Source: an uncultured Pseudomonadota bacterium | Lineage (GTDB): Bacteria; Pseudomonadota; Alphaproteobacteria; UBA9219 | Reading direction: 5' to 3' | Length of the DNA: 34,733 bases | Assembly: GCA_903919315.1 (NCBI GenBank) | Contig: CAIXHP010000017.1 | Location: 1 to 34,733 of the forward strand | Shown here: piece after piece, positions 16,253-26,347 of the stretch | Layout of the letters: each line of letters starts with the position of its first letter | Numbering within the stretch: position 1 is the first letter of the stretch | Notes under the pieces: model-generated | The model's input: only the letters and a program-made list of their open reading frames with translations | What the model was told of the DNA's origin: nothing | Database searches by the model: none | Made by a program: the position numbers and the translations under genes

Positions 16253-19200
16253 ATGGCCCGCAAAGATGCCGAGACCATTTCAGCCAAGACTTTATCCGAA
16301 GAACAGCTGTCCGCGCAGCGCCCCGCCGCCCCCGCCGCTTTTACCAAACAATTTCTCGCTCGCCTTCTGCCCGACGATCTGGCCGCCATGCCGCGCGGAT
16401 TGCAGCAACGCCTGACCGCCTCGATCTGGCAGTTGGCTCAGGAACGGCTGCGCGGCTCCGTCAGCTTGCGCGTGTTTAACCCCTCGCTCGAAAAAGACGG
16501 GTGGGAGGTCGATCACACCGTTATCGAGATCATCAGCGACGACATGCCTTTTCTCGTCGCGTCCGTTTCCGGCGAATTGCAACGGCGCGGGCTGGCCGTG
16601 CATATGTCGATCCACCCCGTCCTGTTCGTCCAACGCGACACGAAAGGGCGATTGCAGAATTTGCTGGAGGACTCGGCGGAGGCTCACGCCCATTCCGCCG
16701 AATCCTTTATGCATTTTCAGATCGACCATGGCGTTGATCCGAATATGCACGAACACCTCGCCAGCAGCCTGCGCTCGATCCTCGACGACGTGCGCGCGGC
16801 GGTCGAGGACTGGCCCAAGCTGCGCCACCGCATGACCGAAATCACGGCGGAAATCTACGCTCCCGGCGGAGCCGCTATCACGCCGGACGAGGTGGACGAG
16901 ACCCGCCACTTTCTGACGTGGCTCGACCACAATAATTTCACCTACCTCGGCTATCGCATGCTCGATTTGTCGCAGCGGGGGGAACGGATGCAGTGGCGCA
17001 TTGTGCCGGGCAGCGGCCTTGGCATTCTGCGCAACGACGACGCGCATATGTTCGGCGGCCTGCGCGACCTCACCACGCAGCCCACCGAAGTCCGGCGCTT
17101 TTTGCAAGAGCAACGCCTCATCACCATCGTCAAGACCAACCAGCGGTCACGCGTCCATCGCACGGTGCCGATGGAAGCCATCTTTGTGCAACGCTTCGAC
17201 ACCAAGGGCGCGGTGATCGGCGAGCATTTGTTCGTCGGCCTGTTCACATCCGTATCCTATACCCAAAGCGCGCGCATGGTGCCGTTGTTGCGGCAGAAAA
17301 TCGCGCATGTGATCGCTCAGGCGAACTTCGACCCCACGGGTCACAATGGCCGCGCGCTCACGCACATTGTCGACAGCTATCCGCGCGAGGAGTTGTTCCA
17401 GATCGACAGCGACGCGCTGTATCACAACTGCGTCGCCATCGTGCAGTTGCAGGAACGCGCCCGCGCGGCCTTGTTCCTGCGGCGCGATCCGTTCAATCGT
17501 TTTTACACCTGCATCATCTATGTGCCCCGCGACCGGTACGACACGCGCGTGCGCAAGAGCATTCACCGCCTTCTTGAAGAAGCTTTTTCCGGCCACGTCA
17601 CCGACCAGAACATCCGCATCGACGATAGCCCGCTCGCAAGGATGTTCCTGACCGTGTCCATCATGCCGGATTCGACGCAGCCGGATCATGCCAAGCTCGA
17701 AGCGCAGCTGCGCGAGATTTGCCGCAGTTGGACGGATCGCCTGCGCGACGGGCTTGTCGCGCAACATGGCGAGGTGCAGGCGCTTAATCTGCTTCGCCGT
17801 TACGGCGCGGCGTTCCCATCCGCCTACCGCGAACGGACAAACGCCGACATCGCCCTCCGCGACATTCATGCGATTGAACGCGCGCAGGCGGGCGACCGCC
17901 TGATCGTCAAGCTCTCGTCGCCGGACGAAGCGGGACTGTTGCATTTCAAATTGTTCCAGCCCGGTTACCCGCTGGTGCTGTCCAACGTCCTGCCCTTGAT
18001 CGAAAATATGGGGCTGAAGGTCGAATATATGGACGGCCCGCATGAAGTCGCGCCGCAAGACCGTGATCGTAAAGTCTATATCCACGAATTCGTCTGCCGT
18101 CCGGGGGAACCGGACATCGTGGACTTTGCTAAGATCAAGCCGCTGTTCGAGGACGCTTTTGAAAAGGTCTGGATGAACGAGGCCGAAGACGACGGCTTTA
18201 ACGCCCTGACGCTTCGCGCCGGAATGCCGTGGCGCGAGGTCATGGTGTTGCGCGCCCTCGCCCGCTATCTGCGGCAGTTGCGCATTCCGTACAGCCACGA
18301 GCTGATGATCACCACGTTGCTCGCGCATCCGCATACGGCGCGGAATCTGGCGGCATTGTTCCTCGTGCGCCACGATCCCGATCTGCATGGTGACCGCGAG
18401 CAGAAGGCTGCCGTCCTCACCGACGCGATCAACGAGGCGTTAGGCGGCATTAAGGCGTTGGAGGAAGATCGCATCATTCGGCGCTACCTGAATTTGATCC
18501 AATCCATGCTCCGCACCAATTATTTCCAGCGCACGGCGGACGGAGCGCCCAAGCCTTATCTTTCCATCAAGTTCGATAGCCGCGCCGTCGATTACATGCC
18601 GTTGCCGAAGCCGCTGGTGGAGATATTCGTTTACAGTCCGCGCGTCGAAGCCGTGCATTTGCGCGGCGGCAAAGTGGCGCGAGGGGGCATTCGCTGGTCG
18701 GATCGGCGCGAGGATTTCCGCAACGAAATTCTCGGACTCGTTAAGGCGCAGATGGTCAAGAACAGCGTCATCGTACCGGTCGGTTCAAAGGGCGGTTTTA
18801 TCGTCAAGCAACCGCCGCAGGAGTCCGACAAGTTTCAGGCTGAAGGCATCGCCTGCTATCGCACCATGATGTGCGGGTTGCTCGACCTCACCGACAACCG
18901 CGTCGGCAACAAGATCGTGCCGCCGGACAACGTCGTGCGCCACGATGGCGATGATCCCTATCTGGTCGTCGCGGCGGACAAGGGAACGGCACGGTTCTCC
19001 GACATCGCCAACGGCATCGCGCAGGAATATGGCTTCTGGCTCGACGACGCTTTTGCCTCCGGCGGCTCGGTCGGCTATGACCACAAGCAAATGGGCATCA
19101 CGGCGCGGGGCGCGTGGGAAGCGGTCAAGCGGCATTTCCGCGAGTTGGGCAAGGATATTCAAACGACCGACTTTACCTGCGTCGGCGTCGGCGACATGTC

Positions 19201-21100
19201 GGGCGACGTGTTCGGCAACGGCATGCTGTTGTCCAAACACACGCGCATGATCGGCGCGTTCGATCATCGGCACATTTTCTGCGACCCATCGCCGGACGCG
19301 GCCACAAGCTTTGCCGAGCGCAAGCGCCTGTTCAATCTGCCGCGCAGCAGTTGGGACGATTACGACCGCAAGAAAATGTCGAAGGGCGGCGGAGTCTTCG
19401 CGCGTAGCGACAAAGTCATCAAGCTGTCGTCCGAAATCAAACGCGCCTATGGCATCACGGTGGATAGCCTGACTCCGTCTGAGCTGATCCAAGCCATGCT
19501 GCGTTGCAAGGTGGACTTGCTCTACTTTGGCGGCATCGGCACCTACGTCAAGTCCGCCGAGGAATCGCACGAAGAGGTCGGCGACCGCACCAACGATGCC
19601 CTGCGCATCGACGGCGGCGAGATACAAGCCAGCGTCGTCGGCGAAGGCGCTAACCTCGCCATGACGCAACGCGGGCGCATCGAATACGCGCTGAAGCGCG
19701 GCGGGCGCATCAACACCGACGCCATCGACAATTGCTGCGGCGTGGCCACGTCCGACCACGAAGTCAACATTAAGATCCTGCTGCGCAAGATGGTGACCGG
19801 CGGCTCTTTGCCGCTCAACGCCCGCAACAAGATTCTGGCCAGCATGACGGACGATGTCGCTGCGTTGGTGCTGGAGGACAATTACCGCCAGACGGAAGCC
19901 CTGACGATGGCGGAGGCGCAGGCCACGACGCTCCTGCCGCTCCATACGCACACCATCCGCGTTTTGGAGAAGGCGGGCTTGCTCAACCGCGCGGTCGAGT
20001 TTCTCCCGAACGATGCCGACATCGCCGAACGGCAACGGCTGGGCAAGGGCCTCACGCGCCCCGAACTCGCGGTGTTGCTGTCCTATGCCAAGATTTGGCT
20101 GTACGAGCAGATTTTGGCCTCGAACCTTCCCGACGACGCTTTCCTGCAGGATGACTTGCTGCATTACTTCCCGGAGGCACTGCAAAAGAAATACGCCCAT
20201 GAGATCGCGCAGCATCAGTTACGGCGCGAGATCATCGCCACCGGCTTGACCAACGACCTCGTCAACCGCGCCGGATGCCATTTCATGTTTGCGATGATGG
20301 ATCGCACCGGCAAGACGGCTATCGACATCGCGCGGGCCTATCTGATCGTGCGGGCCTCGTATGACATGCCGACGTTGTGGGACGCGATCGACAAGCTGGA
20401 CAACAAGGTGTCGGCGGCGACTCAGACCATGATGCTCTTGGCCGTGAACCGGACGATGAACCATGTCGTGCCGTGGTTCCTTTCACAGGCCGAGATGCCG
20501 CTCAAGTTGTCCAACGCCATCGCGCAATACCGCGACGGCGTGGAGCGCATGACAAAATGGCTTGGTAAAAATCCATCCACCCTCGACACGCCCAGCCACA
20601 GGACAATGTCGGAGCTGGATGAACGCGGCGTACCCGAAACCTTGTCAGGGCGCTTGGCCATCATGCCCTATCTGGCGGCCGCGCCCGACATGACGCTTTT
20701 GGCCGAGCAGTCGGCTTGCGGCATCGAACAGGCTTCGTCCGCCTTCTTCGGCCTAGGCCGACGGCTCGGACTCGATTGGCTGCGCGAGCGCGCGGAATCC
20801 GTCACCGGCATTGAAACGCCGTGGCAACGTGAAGCCGTGGCGCTTTTGCTCGACGACGTGTTCGAAAGCCAACGCGCTCTGGCCTCCAACATGATGGGCA
20901 TCAAGGTCAGCGGCGACACAAAGAAAGGCTGTCACTGCGATCCGCTGCCCGCATGGACGGAAAAGCACGCCGAGCGATTGGAGCATTACGACGCGCTGTT
21001 GAACGAGCTTCGCGCCACGGGTACGCTTGACCTCGCCATGCTGACGCTCGCCAGCCGCCATTTGAGCGCGTTGGTCAAACGGTCGTGTCTGGTGCTGTAA
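16253..21100 (+). CDS. NAD-specific glutamate dehydrogenase, 180-kDa class
   Basis: About 1615 residues from ATG 16253, which has AGGGAG nine bases upstream; a GTG at 16211 would extend it by 14. It belongs to the large NAD-GDH class that oxidises glutamate to 2-oxoglutarate and ammonium with NAD. The central catalytic region has RGGIRWSDRREDFRNEILGL, VPVGSKGGFIVK with the substrate-binding lysine, AADKGTARFSDIANGIAQEY, and VGVGDMSGDVFGNGML in the nucleotide-binding part, then VVGEGANLAMTQRGRIEYA. Long N- and C-terminal regions of the family are present and no frameshift is seen. It stands alone after trpS, with 158 bases for its own promoter. It links to AmtB functionally, in opposite directions of ammonium flow. 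Confidence 0.96.
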   Translation: MARKDAETISAKTLSEEQLSAQRPAAPAAFTKQFLARLLPDDLAAMPRGLQQRLTASIWQLAQERLRGSVSLRVFNPSLEKDGWEVDHTVIEIISDDMPFLVASVSGELQRRGLAVHMSIHPVLFVQRDTKGRLQNLLEDSAEAHAHSAESFMHFQIDHGVDPNMHEHLASSLRSILDDVRAAVEDWPKLRHRMTEITAEIYAPGGAAITPDEVDETRHFLTWLDHNNFTYLGYRMLDLSQRGERMQWRIVPGSGLGILRNDDAHMFGGLRDLTTQPTEVRRFLQEQRLITIVKTNQRSRVHRTVPMEAIFVQRFDTKGAVIGEHLFVGLFTSVSYTQSARMVPLLRQKIAHVIAQANFDPTGHNGRALTHIVDSYPREELFQIDSDALYHNCVAIVQLQERARAALFLRRDPFNRFYTCIIYVPRDRYDTRVRKSIHRLLEEAFSGHVTDQNIRIDDSPLARMFLTVSIMPDSTQPDHAKLEAQLREICRSWTDRLRDGLVAQHGEVQALNLLRRYGAAFPSAYRERTNADIALRDIHAIERAQAGDRLIVKLSSPDEAGLLHFKLFQPGYPLVLSNVLPLIENMGLKVEYMDGPHEVAPQDRDRKVYIHEFVCRPGEPDIVDFAKIKPLFEDAFEKVWMNEAEDDGFNALTLRAGMPWREVMVLRALARYLRQLRIPYSHELMITTLLAHPHTARNLAALFLVRHDPDLHGDREQKAAVLTDAINEALGGIKALEEDRIIRRYLNLIQSMLRTNYFQRTADGAPKPYLSIKFDSRAVDYMPLPKPLVEIFVYSPRVEAVHLRGGKVARGGIRWSDRREDFRNEILGLVKAQMVKNSVIVPVGSKGGFIVKQPPQESDKFQAEGIACYRTMMCGLLDLTDNRVGNKIVPPDNVVRHDGDDPYLVVAADKGTARFSDIANGIAQEYGFWLDDAFASGGSVGYDHKQMGITARGAWEAVKRHFRELGKDIQTTDFTCVGVGDMSGDVFGNGMLLSKHTRMIGAFDHRHIFCDPSPDAATSFAERKRLFNLPRSSWDDYDRKKMSKGGGVFARSDKVIKLSSEIKRAYGITVDSLTPSELIQAMLRCKVDLLYFGGIGTYVKSAEESHEEVGDRTNDALRIDGGEIQASVVGEGANLAMTQRGRIEYALKRGGRINTDAIDNCCGVATSDHEVNIKILLRKMVTGGSLPLNARNKILASMTDDVAALVLEDNYRQTEALTMAEAQATTLLPLHTHTIRVLEKAGLLNRAVEFLPNDADIAERQRLGKGLTRPELAVLLSYAKIWLYEQILASNLPDDAFLQDDLLHYFPEALQKKYAHEIAQHQLRREIIATGLTNDLVNRAGCHFMFAMMDRTGKTAIDIARAYLIVRASYDMPTLWDAIDKLDNKVSAATQTMMLLAVNRTMNHVVPWFLSQAEMPLKLSNAIAQYRDGVERMTKWLGKNPSTLDTPSHRTMSELDERGVPETLSGRLAIMPYLAAAPDMTLLAEQSACGIEQASSAFFGLGRRLGLDWLRERAESVTGIETPWQREAVALLLDDVFESQRALASNMMGIKVSGDTKKGCHCDPLPAWTEKHAERLEHYDALLNELRATGTLDLAMLTLASRHLSALVKRSCLVL

Positions 21101-21113
21101 AGGCGTATGGCCT

Positions 21114-21131
21114 TCCCGCGCGGGAGGGACT
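21114..21131 (+). terminator. Weak terminator-like hairpin after GDH gene
   Basis: CCTTCCCGC pairs with GCGGGAGGG with one wobble, followed by the loosely T-rich ACTTTCTGTT. The loop would be tight and the T-tract is interrupted, so function is uncertain. Confidence 0.3.
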
Positions 21132-21163
21132 TTCTGTTCGGTTCTTTTCGTTAGGATGCTCCT

Positions 21164-22114
21164 ATGGGCTTACGCGAACTGTTTCCGCCGCTTGAACCTT
21201 TTGCGCAAGGTCTGCTGCGCGTTGACGATCTGCACACGCTCTATTGGGAAGAGTGCGGCAATCCGCTCGGCGTTCCTGTGGTTTTCCTCCACGGCGGGCC
21301 GGGGGCCGGAGCCTCGCCCGTTCACCGCCGTTTCTTTGATCCCGCCGCGTGGCGCATTATCATTTTCGATCAACGCGGGGCCGGACGCTCTATGCCTTTG
21401 TTTGAAACGCGGCAGAACACGACTGCGCTGTTGGTGGACGACATCGAAACGTTGCGCCGCTCGCGCGGCATCGACCGTTGGCATGTGTTCGGCGGGTCGT
21501 GGGGCAGTACGCTGGCGCTGGCCTATGCGGAAACGCACCCTGAACGTTGCCTTGGGCTGATCCTGCGCGGCATTTGCCTATTGCAAAAAAGCGAAATCGA
21601 CTGGTTTCTTTATGGCATCCGCAACGTGTTTCCTGATGCTTGGGCGCGTTTTGCCGCTTTCATTCCTCATGACGAACGGCACGATTTGCTCGAAGCCTAT
21701 GCCAAGCGCCTGTTCGGATCGGATGAAACCCAGCGGCGCAAGGCGATCCGGCATTGGCTTCGTTACGAAACGTCATGCTCCTCGCTCTATCTCCCCGAAG
21801 GCGCGGAAGAACCGGACGACTCCGATTCCCGCTCCGCGCTGCCGATCATGGAGGCGCATTATTTCCGTAACAACCGCTTTACGCCCGACAGCCAACTGCT
21901 GGACAACGCGGCGCTTCTGCGCCCTGTTCCCGGCGTGATCGTGCAGGGGCGCTATGACATGGTTTGTCCGGTCGTCACCGCCGACGCGCTGCATCGGGCA
22001 TGGCCTGAGGCCGACTATCGCTTGATCCCCGATGCCGGACACGCGGCGATGGAGCCGGGCATTCGCTCGGCGCTGATCGACGCGACGGAGCGGTTCAAGA
22101 CGATCCGTGGTTAA
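21164..22114 (+). CDS. pip: Proline iminopeptidase
   Basis: A 316-residue alpha/beta-hydrolase of peptidase family S33 that removes N-terminal proline from peptides in the cytoplasm. The family signature is visible throughout: [29 protein letters not shown], the nucleophile elbow [18 protein letters not shown] (Ser near residue 112), Asp near 265 in GRYDMVCP and His near 292 in [10 protein letters not shown]. Length is typical. Its stop codon overlaps the stop of the convergent leuB by four bases. It may feed peptide-derived proline into metabolism. Confidence 0.95.
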   Translation: MGLRELFPPLEPFAQGLLRVDDLHTLYWEECGNPLGVPVVFLHGGPGAGASPVHRRFFDPAAWRIIIFDQRGAGRSMPLFETRQNTTALLVDDIETLRRSRGIDRWHVFGGSWGSTLALAYAETHPERCLGLILRGICLLQKSEIDWFLYGIRNVFPDAWARFAAFIPHDERHDLLEAYAKRLFGSDETQRRKAIRHWLRYETSCSSLYLPEGAEEPDDSDSRSALPIMEAHYFRNNRFTPDSQLLDNAALLRPVPGVIVQGRYDMVCPVVTADALHRAWPEADYRLIPDAGHAAMEPGIRSALIDATERFKTIRG

Positions 22115-23208
22115 GCCTCCAACGCCGCCAATACCGCATCGCCCATCGCAGCCGTGCCGACGGTCTTCAGACCGGGTTGCGCGATGTCGGGTGTGCGGAT
22201 GCCCGCGTTGAGGACGGATTCGACCGCCGACTCCAAAGCATCGGCTTCCGGCATCCAACCGAAAGAATAGCGGAACATCATCGCGGCGCTGAGAATGCTC
22301 GCCAATGGATTAGCTATACCCTTTCCGGCGATGTCGGGCGCGGAGCCGTGGATCGGCTCGTACATCGCGGGGCGTTTGCCCGACGCGTCCGCCGCGCCCA
22401 GCGAAGCCGAAGGCAGCATGCCGAGCGATCCCGTCAGCATCGAAGCTTCGTCCGACAGCACGTCGCCGAACAAATTGTCGGTGACGATCACATCGAACTG
22501 CTTGGGGTTGCGCAGCAACTGCATGGCGCAATTGTCGGCGTACATGTGCGACAGCTCCACGTCGGCGTATTCCGCCGCATGAAGCTTGGTGACTTCTTCG
22601 CGCCACAGGATGCCGGATTCCATGACGTTGGATTTTTCGCAGGAACAAACCTTTTTGCTTCTTTGCCGCGCCAATTCAAACGCCACGCGGGCGATGCGCA
22701 GAATTTCCGAAGTGGTGTAAACCTGCGTGTTCACGCCGCGCCGCTCGCCGTTCGGCAGGGTTTCGATGCCGCGCGGTTCGCCGAAATAGACACCGCTGGT
22801 CAATTCGCGCACGATCATGATGTCGAGGCCGCGCACGACTTCGGGTTTCAGAGTCGAGGCTTCCAGCAGCGCGTCGAACACAATCGCGGGGCGCAGGTTG
22901 GCGAACAGCTCCAACTCCTTACGGAGCATGAGCAACCCGGCTTCGGGCCGTTTATCATAGGCCACCTTGCTCCATTTCGGCCCGCCCACCGCGCCGAGCA
23001 AAATCGCGTCCGCCGCCCGCGCGGCCTTGAGCGTGGCGGGAGCCAGAGGCACGCCGTCGCGGTCGTAGGCACAGCCGCCGATCAGGTCTTGCGTGATCGT
23101 CATGCCAAGGCCTCGCTTGGCGGCAAACCAATCCAAGACGCGCCCAACCTGCGCCATCACTTCGGGGCCGATGCCGTCGCCGGGGAGGACGAGGATGTTT
23201 TTCGTCAT
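22111..23208 (-). CDS. leuB: 3-isopropylmalate dehydrogenase
   Basis: A 365-residue enzyme of the leucine pathway that oxidatively decarboxylates 3-isopropylmalate using NAD. Family motifs are [29 protein letters not shown], and [20 protein letters not shown] with the metal-binding aspartates, plus [20 protein letters not shown]. It starts one base after the stop of the upstream acyltransferase gene (TAG-c-ATG), so its translation probably depends on that gene. It is the last gene of the leuC-leuD-leuB run. Confidence 0.97.
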   Translation of the reverse strand: MTKNILVLPGDGIGPEVMAQVGRVLDWFAAKRGLGMTITQDLIGGCAYDRDGVPLAPATLKAARAADAILLGAVGGPKWSKVAYDKRPEAGLLMLRKELELFANLRPAIVFDALLEASTLKPEVVRGLDIMIVRELTSGVYFGEPRGIETLPNGERRGVNTQVYTTSEILRIARVAFELARQRSKKVCSCEKSNVMESGILWREEVTKLHAAEYADVELSHMYADNCAMQLLRNPKQFDVIVTDNLFGDVLSDEASMLTGSLGMLPSASLGAADASGKRPAMYEPIHGSAPDIAGKGIANPLASILSAAMMFRYSFGWMPEADALESAVESVLNAGIRTPDIAQPGLKTVGTAAMGDAVLAALEA

Positions 23209-23209
23209 G

Positions 23210-24292
23210 CTATCGACTTTCGTTGATCGGGGTTAATGCCTTAGATTTCCATGAAACATATTTCGACAGCGCCTTGCGACTGAGCCCCATCAGCGGACGC
23301 TCCATGAACCGATAGCTTAGCAAGCCGAACAAATTTCCGCCCGCTACGCACAGCACGATCAGCAAGCCTTCGAACACGGCTCCTTGAAGTGTCATTCGGG
23401 TCAGAATGCGCCCGACCAGCGACAACACCAGAATATGACTAAGGTATATCGAATACGACGCATCGCCCAACAACACGAGCCAACTACGTCCGAAGCTTCC
23501 CCTCGCTTTTTCAAACGCGACGGCACCATAGACAATCAACGCACTGGGTATGCCCATTTTCAAAACGTGTTCCCAGTCGGCAACATCAACCAGCGACTTG
23601 AGATCATCGGCGGTTATCATGGCGGCCACCCATCCCACCAGACCCAGACACAGGGACGCACGCGGAAAGCGTACATATCCCCCCATGACGGCATGGCCAA
23701 TCAGACCGCCCATGATGAATTCAAGCGTCAAAGGATGGAACAATGTGGAGGCTATGGGCTGAACGGCGCGGTATGATTCAGCGGCGAAAAACAGGCCCGC
23801 CAAAACGACAACGCACGCCCATGCCGCCAGCGCCCAGCGCTGCGCTACGCCCAGCGCCAGAATGGCGGCAAAGACGACATAGAAATACATTTCATGCACA
23901 AGCGTCCAACCGACGGCCAGCAATGGCTTGACCGTATCCGGTACAAGAAACACAGATCGCCACAGCGAAGGAGCATGTTCGAACGACGCGTTGACGGCGG
24001 CGGGCATAACAAGCGCTGCGCCGAACACCAACAACGTGTAGACCCAATAGGCGGGATAAATGCGCGTGATCCGCGCATAGAGAAACCGACGCCACGACAA
24101 TTTACCGGCGATGGTCACCATGATAAAACCGGAAATCACAAAAAACAGATCGACGCCGACGGCTCCAAAATGCGCCCAGTTCGGCAGCAACGGCTCGGCG
24201 TGACCGTATTTTCCCTCGACCGTCAGCAGATGAGAAGCCAGAACGCCATTCGCCGCCAAAGCGCGCAGAATTTGTATGCCCTGAAAGACCAT
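23210..24292 (-). CDS. Acyltransferase-3 family membrane protein
   Basis: About 360 residues from ATG 24292, two bases past the leuD stop. The family signature is [17 protein letters not shown] with the key His, [37 protein letters not shown] and [13 protein letters not shown]; about ten membrane helices follow. Such proteins transfer acyl groups to sugars of lipopolysaccharide, exopolysaccharide or other glycans. It has no SGNH domain. It lies between leuD and leuB with gaps of two and one bases, so it must be transcribed with leucine genes although no role in leucine synthesis is expected. Confidence 0.93.
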   Translation of the reverse strand: MVFQGIQILRALAANGVLASHLLTVEGKYGHAEPLLPNWAHFGAVGVDLFFVISGFIMVTIAGKLSWRRFLYARITRIYPAYWVYTLLVFGAALVMPAAVNASFEHAPSLWRSVFLVPDTVKPLLAVGWTLVHEMYFYVVFAAILALGVAQRWALAAWACVVVLAGLFFAAESYRAVQPIASTLFHPLTLEFIMGGLIGHAVMGGYVRFPRASLCLGLVGWVAAMITADDLKSLVDVADWEHVLKMGIPSALIVYGAVAFEKARGSFGRSWLVLLGDASYSIYLSHILVLSLVGRILTRMTLQGAVFEGLLIVLCVAGGNLFGLLSYRFMERPLMGLSRKALSKYVSWKSKALTPINESR

Positions 24293-24294
24293 AC

Positions 24295-24894
24295 TTAAAC
24301 CCAAGGCTGCGCGGTTTTGCGCGTCGTCTCGAAGGCGGTGATTTTGTCGAACTGCTGTTCCGTCAGGCCGATGTCGTCGAGACCGTTGAGCATGCAGTGA
24401 CGGCGGAAGGATTCGACGACAAAGGGGTAAGCTTCGCCGCCCGCCGTGACGCGCTGCGCCTCAAGATCGACGGTGAAGGACGTGCCGGGTTGTTGCGCCA
24501 TGGCCATCAGGCGCTCCACCTGCTCCGGCGGCAAGACCAGAGGCAGGAGGCCATTTTTGAAACAGTTGTTGAAGAAAATGTCGGCGAAGCTCGGCGCGAT
24601 GATGCAGCGAAGGCCGAAATCCGCCAAGGCCCACGGCGCATGCTCGCGGCTTGAGCCGCAGCCGAAATTCGCGCCCGCCACGAGAATCTTCGCCTCACGG
24701 TAAGGCGGCTGATTCAGCACAAAGCCCGGAATTTCCGCGCCATCCTGCGTGAACCGCAATTCATGAAACAGATGCCGCCCCAGCCCCGTGCGCTTGATCG
24801 TCTTGAGAAACTGCTTGGGAATGATCGCATCGGTATCGACATTCATCATCGGCAATGGCGCGGCAACACCCATCAGTTGCGTAAATTTTTGCAT
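24295..24894 (-). CDS. leuD: 3-isopropylmalate dehydratase small subunit
   Basis: A 199-residue aconitase-swivel subunit that pairs with LeuC to isomerise 2- to 3-isopropylmalate. It shows [37 protein letters not shown] and [20 protein letters not shown], all diagnostic. ATG 24894 has a GGGAAA stretch upstream. It is separated from leuC by two unrelated genes (1.4 kb) and is followed after two bases by an acyltransferase. Confidence 0.97.
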   Translation of the reverse strand: MQKFTQLMGVAAPLPMMNVDTDAIIPKQFLKTIKRTGLGRHLFHELRFTQDGAEIPGFVLNQPPYREAKILVAGANFGCGSSREHAPWALADFGLRCIIAPSFADIFFNNCFKNGLLPLVLPPEQVERLMAMAQQPGTSFTVDLEAQRVTAGGEAYPFVVESFRRHCMLNGLDDIGLTEQQFDKITAFETTRKTAQPWV

Positions 24895-24959
24895 GTCACG
24901 TTTCCCAATCCATCCATTTGCACATCGCCCTCACGCACGAGAGATGCCCCTGTTCAGCG

Positions 24960-25577
24960 TTATAGTTTTGATACATCCACGTCCTTGCACACCTTGGACA
25001 CATCTTCGATGGCCTTAACCTGACTTTCCTTGATGCCTGCAATAATCTGCTCGCGGGTTGTCACGGGAATGGCTTCAAGACATGCACGATCCTCGCCGCA
25101 CTTGTCCTGACGTTGCCGCAAGCCCTCAAGACTCCATGCTCGAACGCAACGAACCAGAACTTCCTTGTCGGGAGACAATTGAGAAGCAACCTCATGTTCA
25201 ACATACAGACCATACATGCCAAGTTTAATGGCCTGCTGGATCACAGACGGAAATTCAGGAGATAGGTGAAAGGGAACTGTTCTCTGTACAGCCCTCGACA
25301 CCTCCGCTACGGGTATCAAGGAAATGTAGGCAAGCATACACAAGACTATGCGCGACCCCAGCTTTCTGCGCTGTGCAAAACGCACCCACCCGGCATGTGG
25401 CCTAAACAAGATATACAAGAAGTAGGCAGCGCACGCCAACTCAAGCCCCAAGAGTACCAGCGACATCACCGACGAAAAATGGGATGCAATCCCCTCCAAC
25501 ACGGGCCAATAGCCACAGTTGCCTTGATCAGATGCCAATGAGACATCAGTCACGGCTTCAATTTTCGAGCTGCTCAT
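24960..25577 (-). CDS. Membrane protein of unknown function (leu operon insert, second gene)
   Basis: About 205 residues from ATG 25577, supported by GGGGGAAG upstream and by the ATGA overlap with the stop of the preceding gene. Two membrane segments are likely: MSLVLLGLELACAAYFLYIL near residues 38-57 and IVLCMLAYISLIPVAEV near 80-96. The C-terminal 100 residues are polar and helical with four cysteines (VRCVRAW, KCGEDRACLEA, VCKDVD), possibly disulphide-linked if periplasmic. No family is recognised. Base composition is AT-richer than the leu genes. It is 65 bases upstream of leuD. Confidence 0.7.
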   Translation of the reverse strand: MSSSKIEAVTDVSLASDQGNCGYWPVLEGIASHFSSVMSLVLLGLELACAAYFLYILFRPHAGWVRFAQRRKLGSRIVLCMLAYISLIPVAEVSRAVQRTVPFHLSPEFPSVIQQAIKLGMYGLYVEHEVASQLSPDKEVLVRCVRAWSLEGLRQRQDKCGEDRACLEAIPVTTREQIIAGIKESQVKAIEDVSKVCKDVDVSKL

Positions 25578-26347
25578 AGACACTTCCCCCAACAAAATTG
25601 CGGATAAGTTGTGACCAGCGCTTGATTCAACGAGACCCATGATTTTGGCATCAACGAGGAGCATGTCGCAATGTAGTTTTGGTAATTTTCGCGCATAGAG
25701 TTTTCAAACGGTTCGGCTGGTTTTCCGTCTGTGGGTATCCCAAATTGTCTCCGCTCCAGCTTATACATCTCCGAGGCAACAACCCAAACCTGCCCAATCA
25801 GCACTCCTATAGCAAAAAAGTCTGGCTCACCCATAGAGCAAGTATCTTTGCCCGCCTGACATTCCGCAGCGGCCCTCGTGCGGAGTGCCGCAAATAATGC
25901 CGAATCATTGTTGGCTACAGAGCATTCTTCAGGCCATTCTTTACAAGCTTCTTCGCGTCGTATTGTCTCCCAATGATCTTCAATATAGTTTGAAACGGCT
26001 GCTCTGTAGCAATCCGCTTTTGAGGATGGCCAAACATCCGGGAACATCTCCTGTAAATTACGCGATGCGTACTCCGTCGCGGCGCGATTTCGCAAAACTG
26101 AGGTCTCTCCAGTTACGACTGCATCGGATATGTATAATTTCAATAAATAGGGCAAAATAAAGCTTGCTGATAAAAAACCACAAAAAACCAACCCCGCCAT
26201 CAGCAGAAGAAGTTTTTTTCCGTGTAGGCGGTAGTCCCCGTTTGCTCTGCTCTCAAACAGACCCAACAAGATAGCCACAAAAATTATGCCAAAGGTCGCA
26301 GGAACCGCGTACCTCAAAATTGAGGCAAAAACAAACCAATCTAGCAT
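25574..26347 (-). CDS. Membrane protein of unknown function (leu operon insert, first gene)
   Basis: About 257 residues from ATG 26347, whose codon lies within the last bases of leuC (7-bp overlap). A longer in-frame start at 26545 is rejected because it would lie over conserved leuC sequence. Membrane segments are [18 protein letters not shown] (about 14-31) and [20 protein letters not shown] (about 46-65); the remainder is polar with many cysteines ([40 protein letters not shown]), suggesting a disulphide-rich domain outside the cytoplasm. No family is recognised. The coding sequence is visibly AT-richer than leuC and leuD, which points to later acquisition. It is coupled to the next gene by an ATGA overlap. 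Confidence 0.7.
   Translation of the reverse strand: MLDWFVFASILRYAVPATFGIIFVAILLGLFESRANGDYRLHGKKLLLLMAGLVFCGFLSASFILPYLLKLYISDAVVTGETSVLRNRAATEYASRNLQEMFPDVWPSSKADCYRAAVSNYIEDHWETIRREEACKEWPEECSVANNDSALFAALRTRAAAECQAGKDTCSMGEPDFFAIGVLIGQVWVVASEMYKLERRQFGIPTDGKPAEPFENSMRENYQNYIATCSSLMPKSWVSLNQALVTTYPQFCWGKCL

Noticed and set aside
18785-20215. 476-residue minus-strand ORF
   Set aside because: It is antisense to the catalytic core of the glutamate dehydrogenase gene; no domain is recognisable.
22177-23226. 349-residue plus-strand ORF
   Set aside because: It is antisense to leuB over nearly its whole length and has no family features.
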